Origin: Actinomycetota bacterium
GTDB taxonomy: Bacteria; Actinomycetota; Acidimicrobiia; Acidimicrobiales; Iamiaceae
DNA: 64,000 nucleotides
Assembly: GCA_019639075.1 (NCBI GenBank)
Contig: JAHBSO010000001.1
Span: forward strand, 248,001 to 312,000
Reading direction: 5' to 3'
In this document: positions 9,239-17,551 of the stretch, piece by piece
How positions within the stretch are numbered: position 1 is the stretch's first letter
Layout of the letters: each line of letters begins with the position of its first letter
Position numbers and translations under genes: made by a program
The notes under the pieces: generated by a model
Told to the model about the DNA's origin: nothing
What the model saw: the letters and a program-made list of their open reading frames with translations, nothing else
Database searches by the model: none

Positions 9239-9717
9239 CCCGGGGCCGCCGTCGTGGGCTGTGGATCGCGCTGGCCGTGATCGTCGTCGGGCTGCTCGCC
9301 GTCGGCGTGCTCGACCAGGGCGAGCGCACCGACGCCCAGCGGGCCCGGGACCTCGAGGAGCAGGTGCGCTGCCCACAGTGCCGGAGCCAATCCGTCGCCC
9401 AGTCCGAGACGCCCTCGGCCAAGGGCGTGAAGACCGTGATCCGCGACCAGATCGCCGCCGGTCGCTCCGACGAGGAGATCCTCGACTACATCGCCTCGGC
9501 CTACGGGCGCGAGGTGCTGCTCGACCCGCCGGGATCGGGCTTCAGCGGCCTGGTGTGGGCCCTGCCGGCCGTGGTCGCGATCGTGGCCGTCGCCGGCTTG
9601 GTGGTCCGCTTTCGGGACTGGCGCCCGGGGCCGTCGGCCGTGGTGAGCGGCGAGGACCGGGAGCTGGTGGCCGGGGCGCTCGCATCTCGACAGCAGGGTG
9701 AGGGCGATGGCGACTGA
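9235..9717 (+). CDS. ccmH: cytochrome c maturation protein CcmH
   Basis: CcmH is the thiol component of the CcmFHI haem ligation module and resolves disulfides on apocytochrome c. The 160-residue protein has an N-terminal helix (10-26), the conserved site VRCPQCRSQSVAQSE with Cys46 and Cys49, a three-helix bundle with IRDQIAAGRSDEEILDYIAS, and a second membrane helix. The canonical motif LRCPxCQNQSIADS is closely matched. The start is the GTG overlapping the ccmG stop. Its end overlaps the following CcmI-like gene. Confidence 0.94.
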   Translation: MTRGRRRGLWIALAVIVVGLLAVGVLDQGERTDAQRARDLEEQVRCPQCRSQSVAQSETPSAKGVKTVIRDQIAAGRSDEEILDYIASAYGREVLLDPPGSGFSGLVWALPAVVAIVAVAGLVVRFRDWRPGPSAVVSGEDRELVAGALASRQQGEGDGD

Positions 9718-10540
9718 GGAGGACCAGCACGCGGCCGACGAGCGCGAGTTCCTGCTCGGATCCTTGGAGGACCTCGAGCGCGAGCACGACGCCGGTGACC
9801 TCACCGACGAGGACTACGAGACGCTGCGCGACGACTACACCTCGCGGGCCGCGAAGGCCCTGCGGGCATCGAACGAGAAGGCCGAGGGGCACCGTGGCGA
9901 TGAGGTCGCGCGGCGCCGGAACCGGGGCCGCACGATCGCTGTCGCGGTCGGCGTCCTTGCCTTCGCGGTGCTCGCCGGCCTGCTGGTCGCCGGGTCCCTG
10001 GGCGCCCGCGGACAGGGCGACGCCGCCACCGGCGGCATCTCCGTCCAGAAGACACCGACCCAGCGGGCCCAGGAGTGCCAGGAGGTCATGTCGATGGCCG
10101 ATCCGCAGTCGTCGATCGAGTGCTTCGCCGACGTCCTGGCCGACGATCCGAAGAACGCCGTGGCCCTCACCTGGTTCGCGTGGATGAACGAGATCAAGTT
10201 CAGCGACGCCGAGCCCAGCCAGCAAGTGCTCCAGGTGCGCCTCTCCAACGAGGCCCTGCTCGACGCGGCCGTCGCGGCGAACCCCGACTACAGCTACGCA
10301 CGGGCGCTGCGGGCCGTCGTCGCGTTCCGTCACGGCGACGCGCAGCGGGCCAAGGAGTACCTCGACGACTTCGAGGCCAACGATCCCTCGGCCGAGGCCC
10401 GGGCCGTCATCGAACAGCAGCAGCTCGCGCAGAGGATCGACGCAGAGCTCGCCGCGTCGAGCTCATCGAGTACGACGTCGACCACGACGGCATCGAGTCC
10501 GCTGACGCCGGGGACCACCACGACCGCCCCTGCGGGCTGA
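9707..10540 (+). CDS. CcmI-like TPR membrane protein
   Basis: This 277-residue protein has an acidic N-terminal part (FLLGSLEDLEREHDAGDLTDEDYETLRDDY) that matches the N-terminal helix pair of CcmI, one membrane helix (about 75-97), then a periplasmic-type TPR-like region from about 120 to 240 and a Ser/Thr-rich tail. CcmI captures apocytochrome c and delivers it to CcmFH. It is last in the ccm operon and its start lies inside ccmH, which supports this role. The sequence is too divergent for certainty. ATG 9707 is chosen over GTG 9698; both lie in the same frame. Confidence 0.75.
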   Translation: MATEEDQHAADEREFLLGSLEDLEREHDAGDLTDEDYETLRDDYTSRAAKALRASNEKAEGHRGDEVARRRNRGRTIAVAVGVLAFAVLAGLLVAGSLGARGQGDAATGGISVQKTPTQRAQECQEVMSMADPQSSIECFADVLADDPKNAVALTWFAWMNEIKFSDAEPSQQVLQVRLSNEALLDAAVAANPDYSYARALRAVVAFRHGDAQRAKEYLDDFEANDPSAEARAVIEQQQLAQRIDAELAASSSSSTTSTTTASSPLTPGTTTTAPAG

Positions 10541-10566
10541 TCGGGCCCGGCGGGCGTCGCCGTCGG

Positions 10567-11037
10567 TCAGACGCGGGGCCGGGGCACGTGGCGGATCTCG
10601 GTGACCGCGCCCTTCCGCACCACGAGCTCGTAGCGGTCGGCCTTGCGGGGGACCGCGGGCCCGTCGAGCGTCGCCCCTCGCCGGACGGCAGCGGCGACGA
10701 GGTCGGGGATGACGTCGCCGTGGCTGCACGCCACCACGGCGATGCCCTGGTCGGCCGCGGCGAGCAGCGCGTCGAGTGCGTCGGTGCCGTACGCGCCCTC
10801 GGCCAGGTCGGGGTGGTCGACGACCTCGAGGCCCCGGCGGTCGGCGAGCGGTTCGACGGTCTGGCGGCAGCGGACGTACCGGCTGCTCCACACCGCGTCG
10901 ACCTCGGCATCGGCCAGGGCATCGGCGATGGCCGCGGCCTGTTTGGTACCCCGTTCGGTGAGCGGCCGTCGCTCGTCGTCGTCGTGCCATTCCGAGCGGA
11001 CCCCGGCGTGGGCGTGGCGGACGACGTGGATCAGCAC
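10567..11037 (-). CDS. SixA-like histidine phosphatase
   Basis: This 156-residue histidine-phosphatase-superfamily protein has the RHG-type catalytic motif as VVRHAHAG at its N-terminus (His at the phosphoenzyme position), the second Arg in SSRYVRCRQTVEPLA and the second catalytic His in VVACSHGDVIPDL. It resembles the phosphatase half of mycobacterial MutT1 proteins but has no Nudix domain. A role as phosphohistidine or small-molecule phosphatase is possible. GTG 11037 follows GGAG at good spacing and puts the catalytic strand at the N-terminus. It is convergent with the ccm operon and lies downstream of the cysteine desulfurase gene. Confidence 0.85.
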   Translation of the reverse strand: MLIHVVRHAHAGVRSEWHDDDERRPLTERGTKQAAAIADALADAEVDAVWSSRYVRCRQTVEPLADRRGLEVVDHPDLAEGAYGTDALDALLAAADQGIAVVACSHGDVIPDLVAAAVRRGATLDGPAVPRKADRYELVVRKGAVTEIRHVPRPRV

Positions 11038-11123
11038 TCGGGGCTCCGGAGGGACGGGGCGGCGGGTGCCCGAAATGTACTTCCGTCGCCGCGCGCGGTT
11101 CACGGCCCCGAGTGGGGCGTCGG

Positions 11124-12272
11124 TCACGCGCCGCTGAGAGCGCGCAGCCGGGCCAGGGTCTCGGGGAGCGCGGCGGTCACCCGGTCGACGTCGGCGTCGG
11201 TGGTGGACCATCCGACCGACAGCCGCAGGCTCCGGTGGGCGTCGACGCCCATGGCCTCCAGGACCGGCGACGGCTCGAGCGACTCCGACGAGCAGGCGCT
11301 GCCCGAGTGGGCGGCGACGCCGGCCCGGTCCAGGCCGAGCAGCACCCCCTGGGGTTCCACGCCGTCGAGGCCGAGGCACACGAGGTGGGGGAGGCGGTGC
11401 TCGGGGTGCCCGTAGGAGGCGACGCCGTCGATGGCGAGCGCAGCCGTGCGGATCCGCTCGGTGTGACGGGTCGCGGCGGCGGCCTCGTCGTCGAGTCGGG
11501 AGCCGGTCGCCAGCACCTCGGCGGCGGCGCCGAGCCCGACCAGCGCGGCCACCGGTTCCAGCCCGGCCCGGCGGGCCCGCTCCTGGTCGCCCCCCACCAG
11601 CAGGGGCGGGACCCGCAGGCCTCGGCGCACCAGCAGCGCCCCGGTGCCGGTCGGACCGCCGAGCTTGTGGCCGCTGAGGCTGAGGAGATCTGCGCCGAGC
11701 CCGACGAAGTCGACCGGCACGCGCCCGACCGCCTGGGCGGCGTCGACGTGGACGAGCACGCCCCGCTCGCGGCACGCGGCCACGACCTCGGCCACCGGCT
11801 GCACCGTCCCGACCTCGTGGTTGCCCCACTGCACGTGCACCGCGGCGGTCGAGGGACCGATGGCGTCGAGGACCGCATCGACCTCGACCCGTCCGGTTCC
11901 GTCGACGGGGACGACGGTGACCTCGCCCGCCCGCTCGGCCGAGAACCGCACCGCCGAGTGCTCCACCGCCGTGACCACGTGGTGCACCGGCCCCTCGTGA
12001 CCGGCTCGGGACCGGGCCCGTTCCGACGCCCCCCACACCGCCGCGGCGATCGCCTCGGTCGCCCCGCTGGTGAACACGACCTCGCGGGACCGGGCGCCCA
12101 CCAGCGCGGCGACCTGCTCGCGGGCCTGCTCCAACGCCACCCGGCTGCGCAGCCCCTCCTCGTGGATCCGGCCGGGATCGCCGACCAGCTCGTCGAGGGC
12201 CGCGACCATCGCGTCGCGGGCCTCCGGTCGGAGGGGGACGGTCGACGCGTGGTCGAGGTAGCTCCGGCTCAC
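11124..12272 (-). CDS. cysteine desulfurase, NifS/IscS type
   Basis: A PLP enzyme that takes sulfur from cysteine for Fe-S clusters, tRNA thiolation or other thio-cofactors. The 382-residue protein has the PLP lysine in SLSGHKLGG (Lys203), the ring-stacking His105 in AVEHSAV, and the catalytic Cys327 in the mobile loop HSGSACSSE, which is the class I (NifS/IscS) loop. The phosphate-binding stretch normally read as RSGTEN is RRAGLEP here, so the usual Thr is missing. GTG 12272 is preceded by TAGCGT at 12280-12285 and lies just before the SYLDHAST strand. It diverges from the DUF2254 gene. Confidence 0.92.
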   Translation of the reverse strand: MSRSYLDHASTVPLRPEARDAMVAALDELVGDPGRIHEEGLRSRVALEQAREQVAALVGARSREVVFTSGATEAIAAAVWGASERARSRAGHEGPVHHVVTAVEHSAVRFSAERAGEVTVVPVDGTGRVEVDAVLDAIGPSTAAVHVQWGNHEVGTVQPVAEVVAACRERGVLVHVDAAQAVGRVPVDFVGLGADLLSLSGHKLGGPTGTGALLVRRGLRVPPLLVGGDQERARRAGLEPVAALVGLGAAAEVLATGSRLDDEAAAATRHTERIRTAALAIDGVASYGHPEHRLPHLVCLGLDGVEPQGVLLGLDRAGVAAHSGSACSSESLEPSPVLEAMGVDAHRSLRLSVGWSTTDADVDRVTAALPETLARLRALSGA

Positions 12273-12279
12273 CCGCGGG

Positions 12280-12285
12280 ACGCTA
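12280..12285 (-). promoter_or_regulatory. -10-like TAGCGT upstream of the cysteine desulfurase
   Basis: On the minus strand TAGCGT ends seven bases before the GTG at 12272, predicting a transcript that begins at or next to the start codon. It is the same hexamer as before ccmA. Confidence 0.45.
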
Positions 12286-12322
12286 CCGGCCCCGCGGCTC
12301 CCGGTGATCGGCCACACTGGCG

Positions 12323-13642
12323 GTGGTGGCGAGGTCGTCGTCCCGTCGGGCACGCACGGATGGCGACGTCGCGCGGGCGCGCATCGTCCAGGCGATCGGC
12401 AGCGGGTTCGTCATCGTCCCGGGCTCGGCGGTGCTCGCGGCCATCGCCACGTCCTTCGTGATGTCGTGGGTCGACCGCGAGGTCGGCGACCACCTGCCCG
12501 ACTTCGTCTTCGACGGCTCCTCGCAGGTGGCCCAGTCGGTCCTGACCACGATCGCCGCGTCGATCATGACGATGACCAGCCTCGTCCTGTCGGTCACCGT
12601 GGTCGTGCTCCAGCTCTCCAGCCAGCAGTTCTCGCCCCGCGCGCTCCAGACCTTCTTCCGGGACCGCGGCACCAAGGCGGCGCTCGGGATCTTCCTCAGC
12701 ACGTTCGTCTACGCGCTGATGGTCCTGCGCTCGCTGGAGCCGTCGGGTGGAGCGGCCGACGTGCCGCGGGTATCGATGGCGGTGGCCATCGCGATGACCC
12801 TCGTGTCGCTCGGCGCGTTCGTCTACTACGTGGACCACGTCGTGCACGCGGTGCAGGTCGTGTCGATCATCGAGGCGGTGGCCGTCGAGACCCGCACCAC
12901 GATCGCGGCCCTCCAGGCGGTGCAGTGCGCACCCGACGGCCTCGTCCCGCCGGACCGCCCGCCCGACCTCGTCGTGCCCAGCGGGCTGCGTCCGGGCGTG
13001 GTCACGATCTACTCGATGGGCGACCTGCTGGCGCTGGCCCGTCACCATCGGTGCCTCATCCGGATGCTGCCCGCCGTGGGCCAGTACGTGCCGTTCGGGG
13101 TCCCGCTGGCCGAGGTGTGGTCCGACGACGGGTCGACGCCGACGGTCACCGCCGACGAGATCGGCGAGGCGGTCGGCATCGAGCAGGAGCGCACGATGGC
13201 ACAGGACCCGGCGTTCGGGTTGCGCCAGCTCGTCGACATCGCCGAGAAGGCCCTGTCGCCGGCGGTCAACGACCCGACGACCGCGTCGCAGTGCATCAAC
13301 CGCATCCACGACCTGCTCCGCCGGCTGGGCACCGGCCCCCTCCCCGCCGGCACGCGCGCCGACGACGGGGGCCACCTCCGCGTGGTGGTCCCCGCGCTCG
13401 TGTGGGAGGACGTCGTCGGGCTGGCGTGCAACGAGATCCGTCGGTACGGCGCCCGTTCGCTGCAGGTCCAGCGGCGGATGCGGTTCATGCTCTCGGACCT
13501 GCTCACCGCGGTGCCCGAGGACCGGCGTCCGGCGCTGGAGCGCCAGGTCGACCTGCTCGACGCCGTGCTGGCCCGCCACGTGCACGACGCCGAGGACCGG
13601 GAGTGGGCCGTCGACACCAGTGCCCAGATCGACGACGGCTGA
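12323..13642 (+). CDS. DUF2254 membrane protein
   Basis: This 439-residue protein matches the DUF2254 family of predicted membrane proteins. It has an N-terminal pair of helices (about 31-50 and 70-100) around the segment LTTIAASIMTMTSLVLSVTV, then SSQQFSPRALQTFFRDR, which is a hallmark of the family, two more helices, and a soluble C-terminal domain with DIAEKALSPAVNDPTTASQC. The function of the family is unknown. The start is GTG 12323 or the adjacent GTG 12326. It is divergent from the cysteine desulfurase, and no link to it is evident. Confidence 0.88.
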   Translation: MVARSSSRRARTDGDVARARIVQAIGSGFVIVPGSAVLAAIATSFVMSWVDREVGDHLPDFVFDGSSQVAQSVLTTIAASIMTMTSLVLSVTVVVLQLSSQQFSPRALQTFFRDRGTKAALGIFLSTFVYALMVLRSLEPSGGAADVPRVSMAVAIAMTLVSLGAFVYYVDHVVHAVQVVSIIEAVAVETRTTIAALQAVQCAPDGLVPPDRPPDLVVPSGLRPGVVTIYSMGDLLALARHHRCLIRMLPAVGQYVPFGVPLAEVWSDDGSTPTVTADEIGEAVGIEQERTMAQDPAFGLRQLVDIAEKALSPAVNDPTTASQCINRIHDLLRRLGTGPLPAGTRADDGGHLRVVVPALVWEDVVGLACNEIRRYGARSLQVQRRMRFMLSDLLTAVPEDRRPALERQVDLLDAVLARHVHDAEDREWAVDTSAQIDDG

Positions 13643-13675
13643 CCGGTCGACCGCCAGTGGCCCGGCAGCGGACCC

Positions 13676-15439
13676 TCAGGCGACGGCGCGCAGCAGGCGG
13701 CCGTAGCCGCCGGTGTTGCCGAACGACGGGACGAACGCCCCGTCCCGCCAGGCGACGCGCCCGTTGACGAGCACCGTGGGCACGCAGTCGTCGTGGCGGC
13801 GCACGAGCCGCTGGAGCCCCGGCATGCCCACCATCTCGGTCTCGTGGATGTCGTCGAGGCGGCCGTCGAGGCGGGACGGGTCGACCACGGCGATGTCGGC
13901 CCGGGCGCCGATCTCGAGGCGGCCGGCGTCGATGCCCAGGTAGTCGGCGATCTCGCCGGTGAGGCGGTGGACGGCCCGCTCGGGGGTCATCACCGGCTTC
14001 CCGGCGGCGTCGCCGTCCACCACCATGCGCAGCAGGTGGAGCGGGAAGTCGTAGTACGCCATGTTGCGCAGGTGGGCGCCGGCGTCGGAGAAGCCCATGA
14101 GCACCGCCGGGTGGTCGACGACGTAGGCCAGCTCGGCCGGGCGGTCGTTGCCGACGACGGTGTACCAGCGCAGCGCGTTGCCGTGCTCGACCTGGAGGTC
14201 GAGGAAGCAGTCGAGCTCGTCCTGGCCCCGCTCGGCCGCGACCTCGCCGAAGGTCTTGCCGACGATCGAGGCGTCGGGGCAGTCGATGATGCGGGGCTCG
14301 CCGAGGTCGCGGTGCCAGGCCTTGGGCGACAGCGGGTTGGCCCACTGCTTGCGGAACCGCGCGCGCCAGGTCGGATCGGCGACCATGCGGCGCCGGTCCT
14401 CGAGATCGGTCTCGTGCAGGGCGGCGGTGCCGGCCCCCAGCTCCTCCATGACCGGCACCTCCAGGCCGTCGACCCACAGGTCGAACGGCTGGGGGAGCGA
14501 CTGCCAGCGGAAGTTCCCCTTGAGCGGGCCGTTCACGAAGTTCGACATGGCGCCGGCGATGCGGTGGGTGCCCCGCATGGCGACCGAGTCGATCATCGAG
14601 ATGACCATCGTCTTGAGGGTGGGTCGCCCGATCCCGATCGACATCGAGGCGATCACCGGGATGTTCCACCGGCCCTGGAGGTCGGGGACGATCTCGAGCA
14701 CCCGGCCCCGGCGCCGCAGCACCTTGGCGAAGGCCCGGTACTCGGCCCACTTGGCGTACACCGACGGGGTCGACTTCGAGCGGAAGCGGTCGCCGTCGAG
14801 CTTGTCCCAGGGCAGCGTGTTGAACGACATGCCGAGGTAGCCGGCGTCGAGCGCGTCGTCGAGGTGGCGGACCATCGTGGCCAGCTCCGCGCTCGTCGGC
14901 TTCTCGGCCTCGTCGACGCTGCGCCCCAGTCCCATGACCGAGGCCCGCACCGCCGAGTGGCCGAAGAGCGCCGTGACGTTGGGTCCGAGTGGGAGCTGGT
15001 CGAGGTGGTCGAGGTACTCGCTCGGCGTCTCCCAGTCCTTGATCTTCTCCAGCAGGGGGAGCACGGTCTCCCGCGGCACCGCCTCGACCCGGCAGAACTG
15101 GTCGGCGAGGTCCTCCGGCGTTCCCATCGCGAACGACAGGCCGCAGCTCCCGACGAGCACGGTCGTCACCCCGTGGCGGACCGACTCGCCGATCGACGGC
15201 GCGATCTCCAGCTCGGCGTCGTAGTGGGTGTGCAGGTCGATGAAGCCGGGCACGACCCAACGCCCGGTGGCGTCGACCACCTCCGCGCCCTCGGGGGCGG
15301 GGAGGTTGAGCCCGATCTGGCTGACGATCCCGTCGCGGACCAGCACGTCGGCCCGCAGCCCGGGTCGGGTGCCGGTGCCGTCGTAGACGGTCCCGCCCTT
15401 CAGCAGGACGGGCGGGCTGTCGGCGGCGGTCTCGACCAT
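13676..15439 (-). CDS. amidohydrolase, N-acyl-D-amino-acid deacylase type
   Basis: A 587-residue metal-dependent hydrolase. The N-terminal beta-sandwich (LLKGGTVYDGTG) leads into PGFIDLHTHYDAEL, whose HTH binds metal; VLVGSCGLSFAMG and GHSAVR follow, and MGFSDAGAHLRNMAYYDFP carries the late catalytic Asp. This order is typical of D-aminoacylase-like enzymes (peptidase M38 superfamily), which remove acyl groups from D-amino acids or related amides. The exact substrate is unknown. It is longer than classic D-aminoacylases (about 480), as is common in actinobacterial homologues. The ATG follows TAGACT at 15446-15451 on the same strand. It stands alone between convergent and co-directional neighbours. 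Confidence 0.88.
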   Translation of the reverse strand: MVETAADSPPVLLKGGTVYDGTGTRPGLRADVLVRDGIVSQIGLNLPAPEGAEVVDATGRWVVPGFIDLHTHYDAELEIAPSIGESVRHGVTTVLVGSCGLSFAMGTPEDLADQFCRVEAVPRETVLPLLEKIKDWETPSEYLDHLDQLPLGPNVTALFGHSAVRASVMGLGRSVDEAEKPTSAELATMVRHLDDALDAGYLGMSFNTLPWDKLDGDRFRSKSTPSVYAKWAEYRAFAKVLRRRGRVLEIVPDLQGRWNIPVIASMSIGIGRPTLKTMVISMIDSVAMRGTHRIAGAMSNFVNGPLKGNFRWQSLPQPFDLWVDGLEVPVMEELGAGTAALHETDLEDRRRMVADPTWRARFRKQWANPLSPKAWHRDLGEPRIIDCPDASIVGKTFGEVAAERGQDELDCFLDLQVEHGNALRWYTVVGNDRPAELAYVVDHPAVLMGFSDAGAHLRNMAYYDFPLHLLRMVVDGDAAGKPVMTPERAVHRLTGEIADYLGIDAGRLEIGARADIAVVDPSRLDGRLDDIHETEMVGMPGLQRLVRRHDDCVPTVLVNGRVAWRDGAFVPSFGNTGGYGRLLRAVA

Positions 15440-15494
15440 GCCGTCAGTCTACGAACGCCCCCGGCGCGCCGCCGCAGCCGGTCGAACCGGTCGG

Positions 15495-16217
15495 TCAGCC
15501 GCCGACGTTGGTGACGCAGACCGCGTCGCCGGTGGCCCGGGACGACTCGGTCGACGCCGTGGTCTCGCCGTAGAGCGCCTCGAGCATCCCCCGCACCATG
15601 CCCCGGTCGACCGCGCAGATGACGGGGTGCTCGATGGCGGCGTCGCCGAACGGGCAGTGGTCCGAGACGATGAGCAGCTCGTCGCCGTGCTGCTCGGCGT
15701 GGGCGGCGAACCCGTGGGCGCTGAGCGCGTCGGCCACCGCGTGCAGGGCGGTGCGGAACGACCGCTGCACGTCGCCGGCCTCGCCCATGGCGCCCGCCAT
15801 GGTGCGGCCGTACTCGACGCCGACCTCCTCGGCCATGGCCTCGGCCTGCGCCTTCGGGAGCATGGCGAGCGCCCGGCCCAGCAGGGTGACGAGCACGTCG
15901 TCGTGGCGCACGGGCAGGTCGAGCTCGACCGCCTCGCCGTGGGTGCGGTACCGCTTCGACGGACGACCGGCGCCGCCGGTGCCCGGGGCCCGGCCGGTGC
16001 TGACCTCCAGGTGGCCGCCCGAGGCCAGCTTGTCGAGGTGGTGGCGGGCGACGTTGGGGTGGAGGTCGAACCGCTCGGCCACCTCGCTCGCGGTGACCCC
16101 CTCGGGGCGGCCGTGGGCGAAGAGGTAGATCTCCCGCCGGGTCGGGTCCCCGAACGCCGCGGTGATGGCGGTGACGGCCGACGAGAACTCGGTCGGACTG
16201 AGGGGTGACGCGGCCAC
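15495..16217 (-). CDS. SufR-like winged-helix regulator with C-terminal cysteines
   Basis: A 240-residue regulator. Residues 15-75 form a winged-helix domain (AAFGDPTRREIYLF, then ASEVAERFDLHPNVARHHLDKL). The C-terminal half carries Cys188, Cys201 and Cys234 in DHCPF, VICAVDRG and DAVCVTN. The first spacing, C-X12-C, equals that of the Fe-S repressor SufR, and the surrounding CPxxxAxxxPxxC pattern is also SufR-like; a fourth Cys is not evident. It is divergent from the Fe-S carrier gene mrp, which makes an Fe-S sensing role likely. The start is GTG 16217. A perfect 5-bp inverted repeat lies just upstream. Confidence 0.85.
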   Translation of the reverse strand: MAASPLSPTEFSSAVTAITAAFGDPTRREIYLFAHGRPEGVTASEVAERFDLHPNVARHHLDKLASGGHLEVSTGRAPGTGGAGRPSKRYRTHGEAVELDLPVRHDDVLVTLLGRALAMLPKAQAEAMAEEVGVEYGRTMAGAMGEAGDVQRSFRTALHAVADALSAHGFAAHAEQHGDELLIVSDHCPFGDAAIEHPVICAVDRGMVRGMLEALYGETTASTESSRATGDAVCVTNVGG

Positions 16218-16229
16218 CTCGGTATTCTA

Positions 16230-16243
16230 CCTATGGCGATAGG
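16230..16243. promoter_or_regulatory. candidate operator between sufR-like gene and mrp
   Basis: CCTAT at 16230-16234 and ATAGG at 16239-16243 form a perfect inverted repeat around GGCG, in the only short gap between the divergent SufR-like gene and mrp. The site is unusually AT-rich for this DNA. Binding by the neighbouring regulator is inferred from position. Confidence 0.4.
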
Positions 16244-16314
16244 AGAAACCCCGGCCGGCGCGGCCGGTGGCCCTCGCCAGGAACCACCCACCGTCGATCG
16301 ACGAGGACGCACCC

Positions 16315-17460
16315 GTGCCCACCGAAGCCGAGATCATCGAGGCCCTCCGCCCCGTCCAGGACCCCGAGCTGCACCGCAGCATCGTCGACCTGGGCATGGT
16401 CAAGGAGGTGGTCGAGGCCAACGGCAACGTCCGCATCATGATCGCCCTCACCACGCCGGGGTGCCCCCTCAAGAACGAGATCGACAAGCGGGCGACCGAG
16501 GCGGTCACTCCGCTCGACGGCGTCAACGTCGTGCAGGTCGAGTTCACCTCCATGACCCCCGAGGAGCTGGCGGCGCTGCGCCAGCAGCTCAACGGGGACC
16601 CGGCCGCCACCGCCGGCACGCACCAGGGCCACGGCCACGCCGAGGGTCGGGCCATCCCGTTCGCCGACCCCTCGTCGCGCACCCGCGTGCTGCTCATCGC
16701 GTCGGGCAAGGGCGGCGTGGGCAAGTCGTCGGTCACCACCAACCTCGCCGTGGCGCTGGCCGCCCGGGGGAGGTCGGTCGGCCTCGTCGACGCCGACGTC
16801 TGGGGCTTCTCGATCCCGCGGATGCTCGGCATCACCCAGGAGCCCCAGATCATCGACTCGATGCTCGTCCCGCCGGAGGCCCACGGCGTCCGGGCCATCT
16901 CCATGGGCTTCTTCGCCGAGGAGGACCAGGCGGTCATCTGGCGGGGCCCGATGCTGCACAAGGCGCTCGAGCAGTTCCTCACCGATGTGTTCTGGGACGA
17001 GCCCGACTACCTCCTCGTCGACCTGCCGCCCGGCACCGGCGACGTGTCGCTCTCGCTGTCGCAGTACCTGCCCCGTTCCGAGGTCTACGTCGTCACCACC
17101 CCGCAGCCGGCGGCGCAGCGGGTCGCCCAGCGGGCGGCGGCCATGGCCGACAAGGTCAACCTCGAGGTCAAGGGGATCATCGAGAACATGTCGTGGTTCA
17201 CCGGCGACGACGGCAAGCGCTACGAGATCTTCGGCGCCGGTGGTGGTCAGGAGCTGGCCGACAAGGTCGGCGCCCCGCTGCTCGGGCAGATCCCGCTCCG
17301 CCCCGACCTCCGCGAGGGCTCCGACACCGGGCGCCCGATCACCGCGATCGAGCCCGACGGCGAGGTCGCCCGGGCGTTCGCGGCGCTGGCCGAGCGCATC
17401 GACGTCGAGCTGGCGCCCACACGCCGCTACCACAAGGGCCTCTCCCTCATCGACGGCTGA
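16315..17460 (+). CDS. mrp: Fe-S cluster carrier ATPase Mrp/ApbC
   Basis: Mrp is a P-loop ATPase that carries Fe-S clusters to target proteins. The 381-residue protein has an N-terminal MIP18/DUF59 domain (QDPELHRSIVDLGMVKEV, TTPGCPLKNEI), a His-rich linker, Walker A SGKGGVGKSSVTTNLA, DADVWGFSIPRMLG and DLPPGTGDVSLSL. The C-terminal CxxC that many Mrp/Nbp35 proteins use for cluster binding is not seen: the region reads ENMSWFTGDDGKRYEIFG. GTG 16315 is chosen because GAGGA lies seven bases upstream; an in-frame GTG at 16267 has no ribosome binding site. It is divergent from the SufR-like gene. Confidence 0.93.
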   Translation: MPTEAEIIEALRPVQDPELHRSIVDLGMVKEVVEANGNVRIMIALTTPGCPLKNEIDKRATEAVTPLDGVNVVQVEFTSMTPEELAALRQQLNGDPAATAGTHQGHGHAEGRAIPFADPSSRTRVLLIASGKGGVGKSSVTTNLAVALAARGRSVGLVDADVWGFSIPRMLGITQEPQIIDSMLVPPEAHGVRAISMGFFAEEDQAVIWRGPMLHKALEQFLTDVFWDEPDYLLVDLPPGTGDVSLSLSQYLPRSEVYVVTTPQPAAQRVAQRAAAMADKVNLEVKGIIENMSWFTGDDGKRYEIFGAGGGQELADKVGAPLLGQIPLRPDLREGSDTGRPITAIEPDGEVARAFAALAERIDVELAPTRRYHKGLSLIDG

Positions 17461-17551
17461 TCCTCCGGCTCCGGTGCGGGTGGTCGGGAACCCGCCCGTC
17501 GGGCTCGACGTCGCAGGGGTACGATCCGTCCGAGCGAGCGAGGAGCGAACC

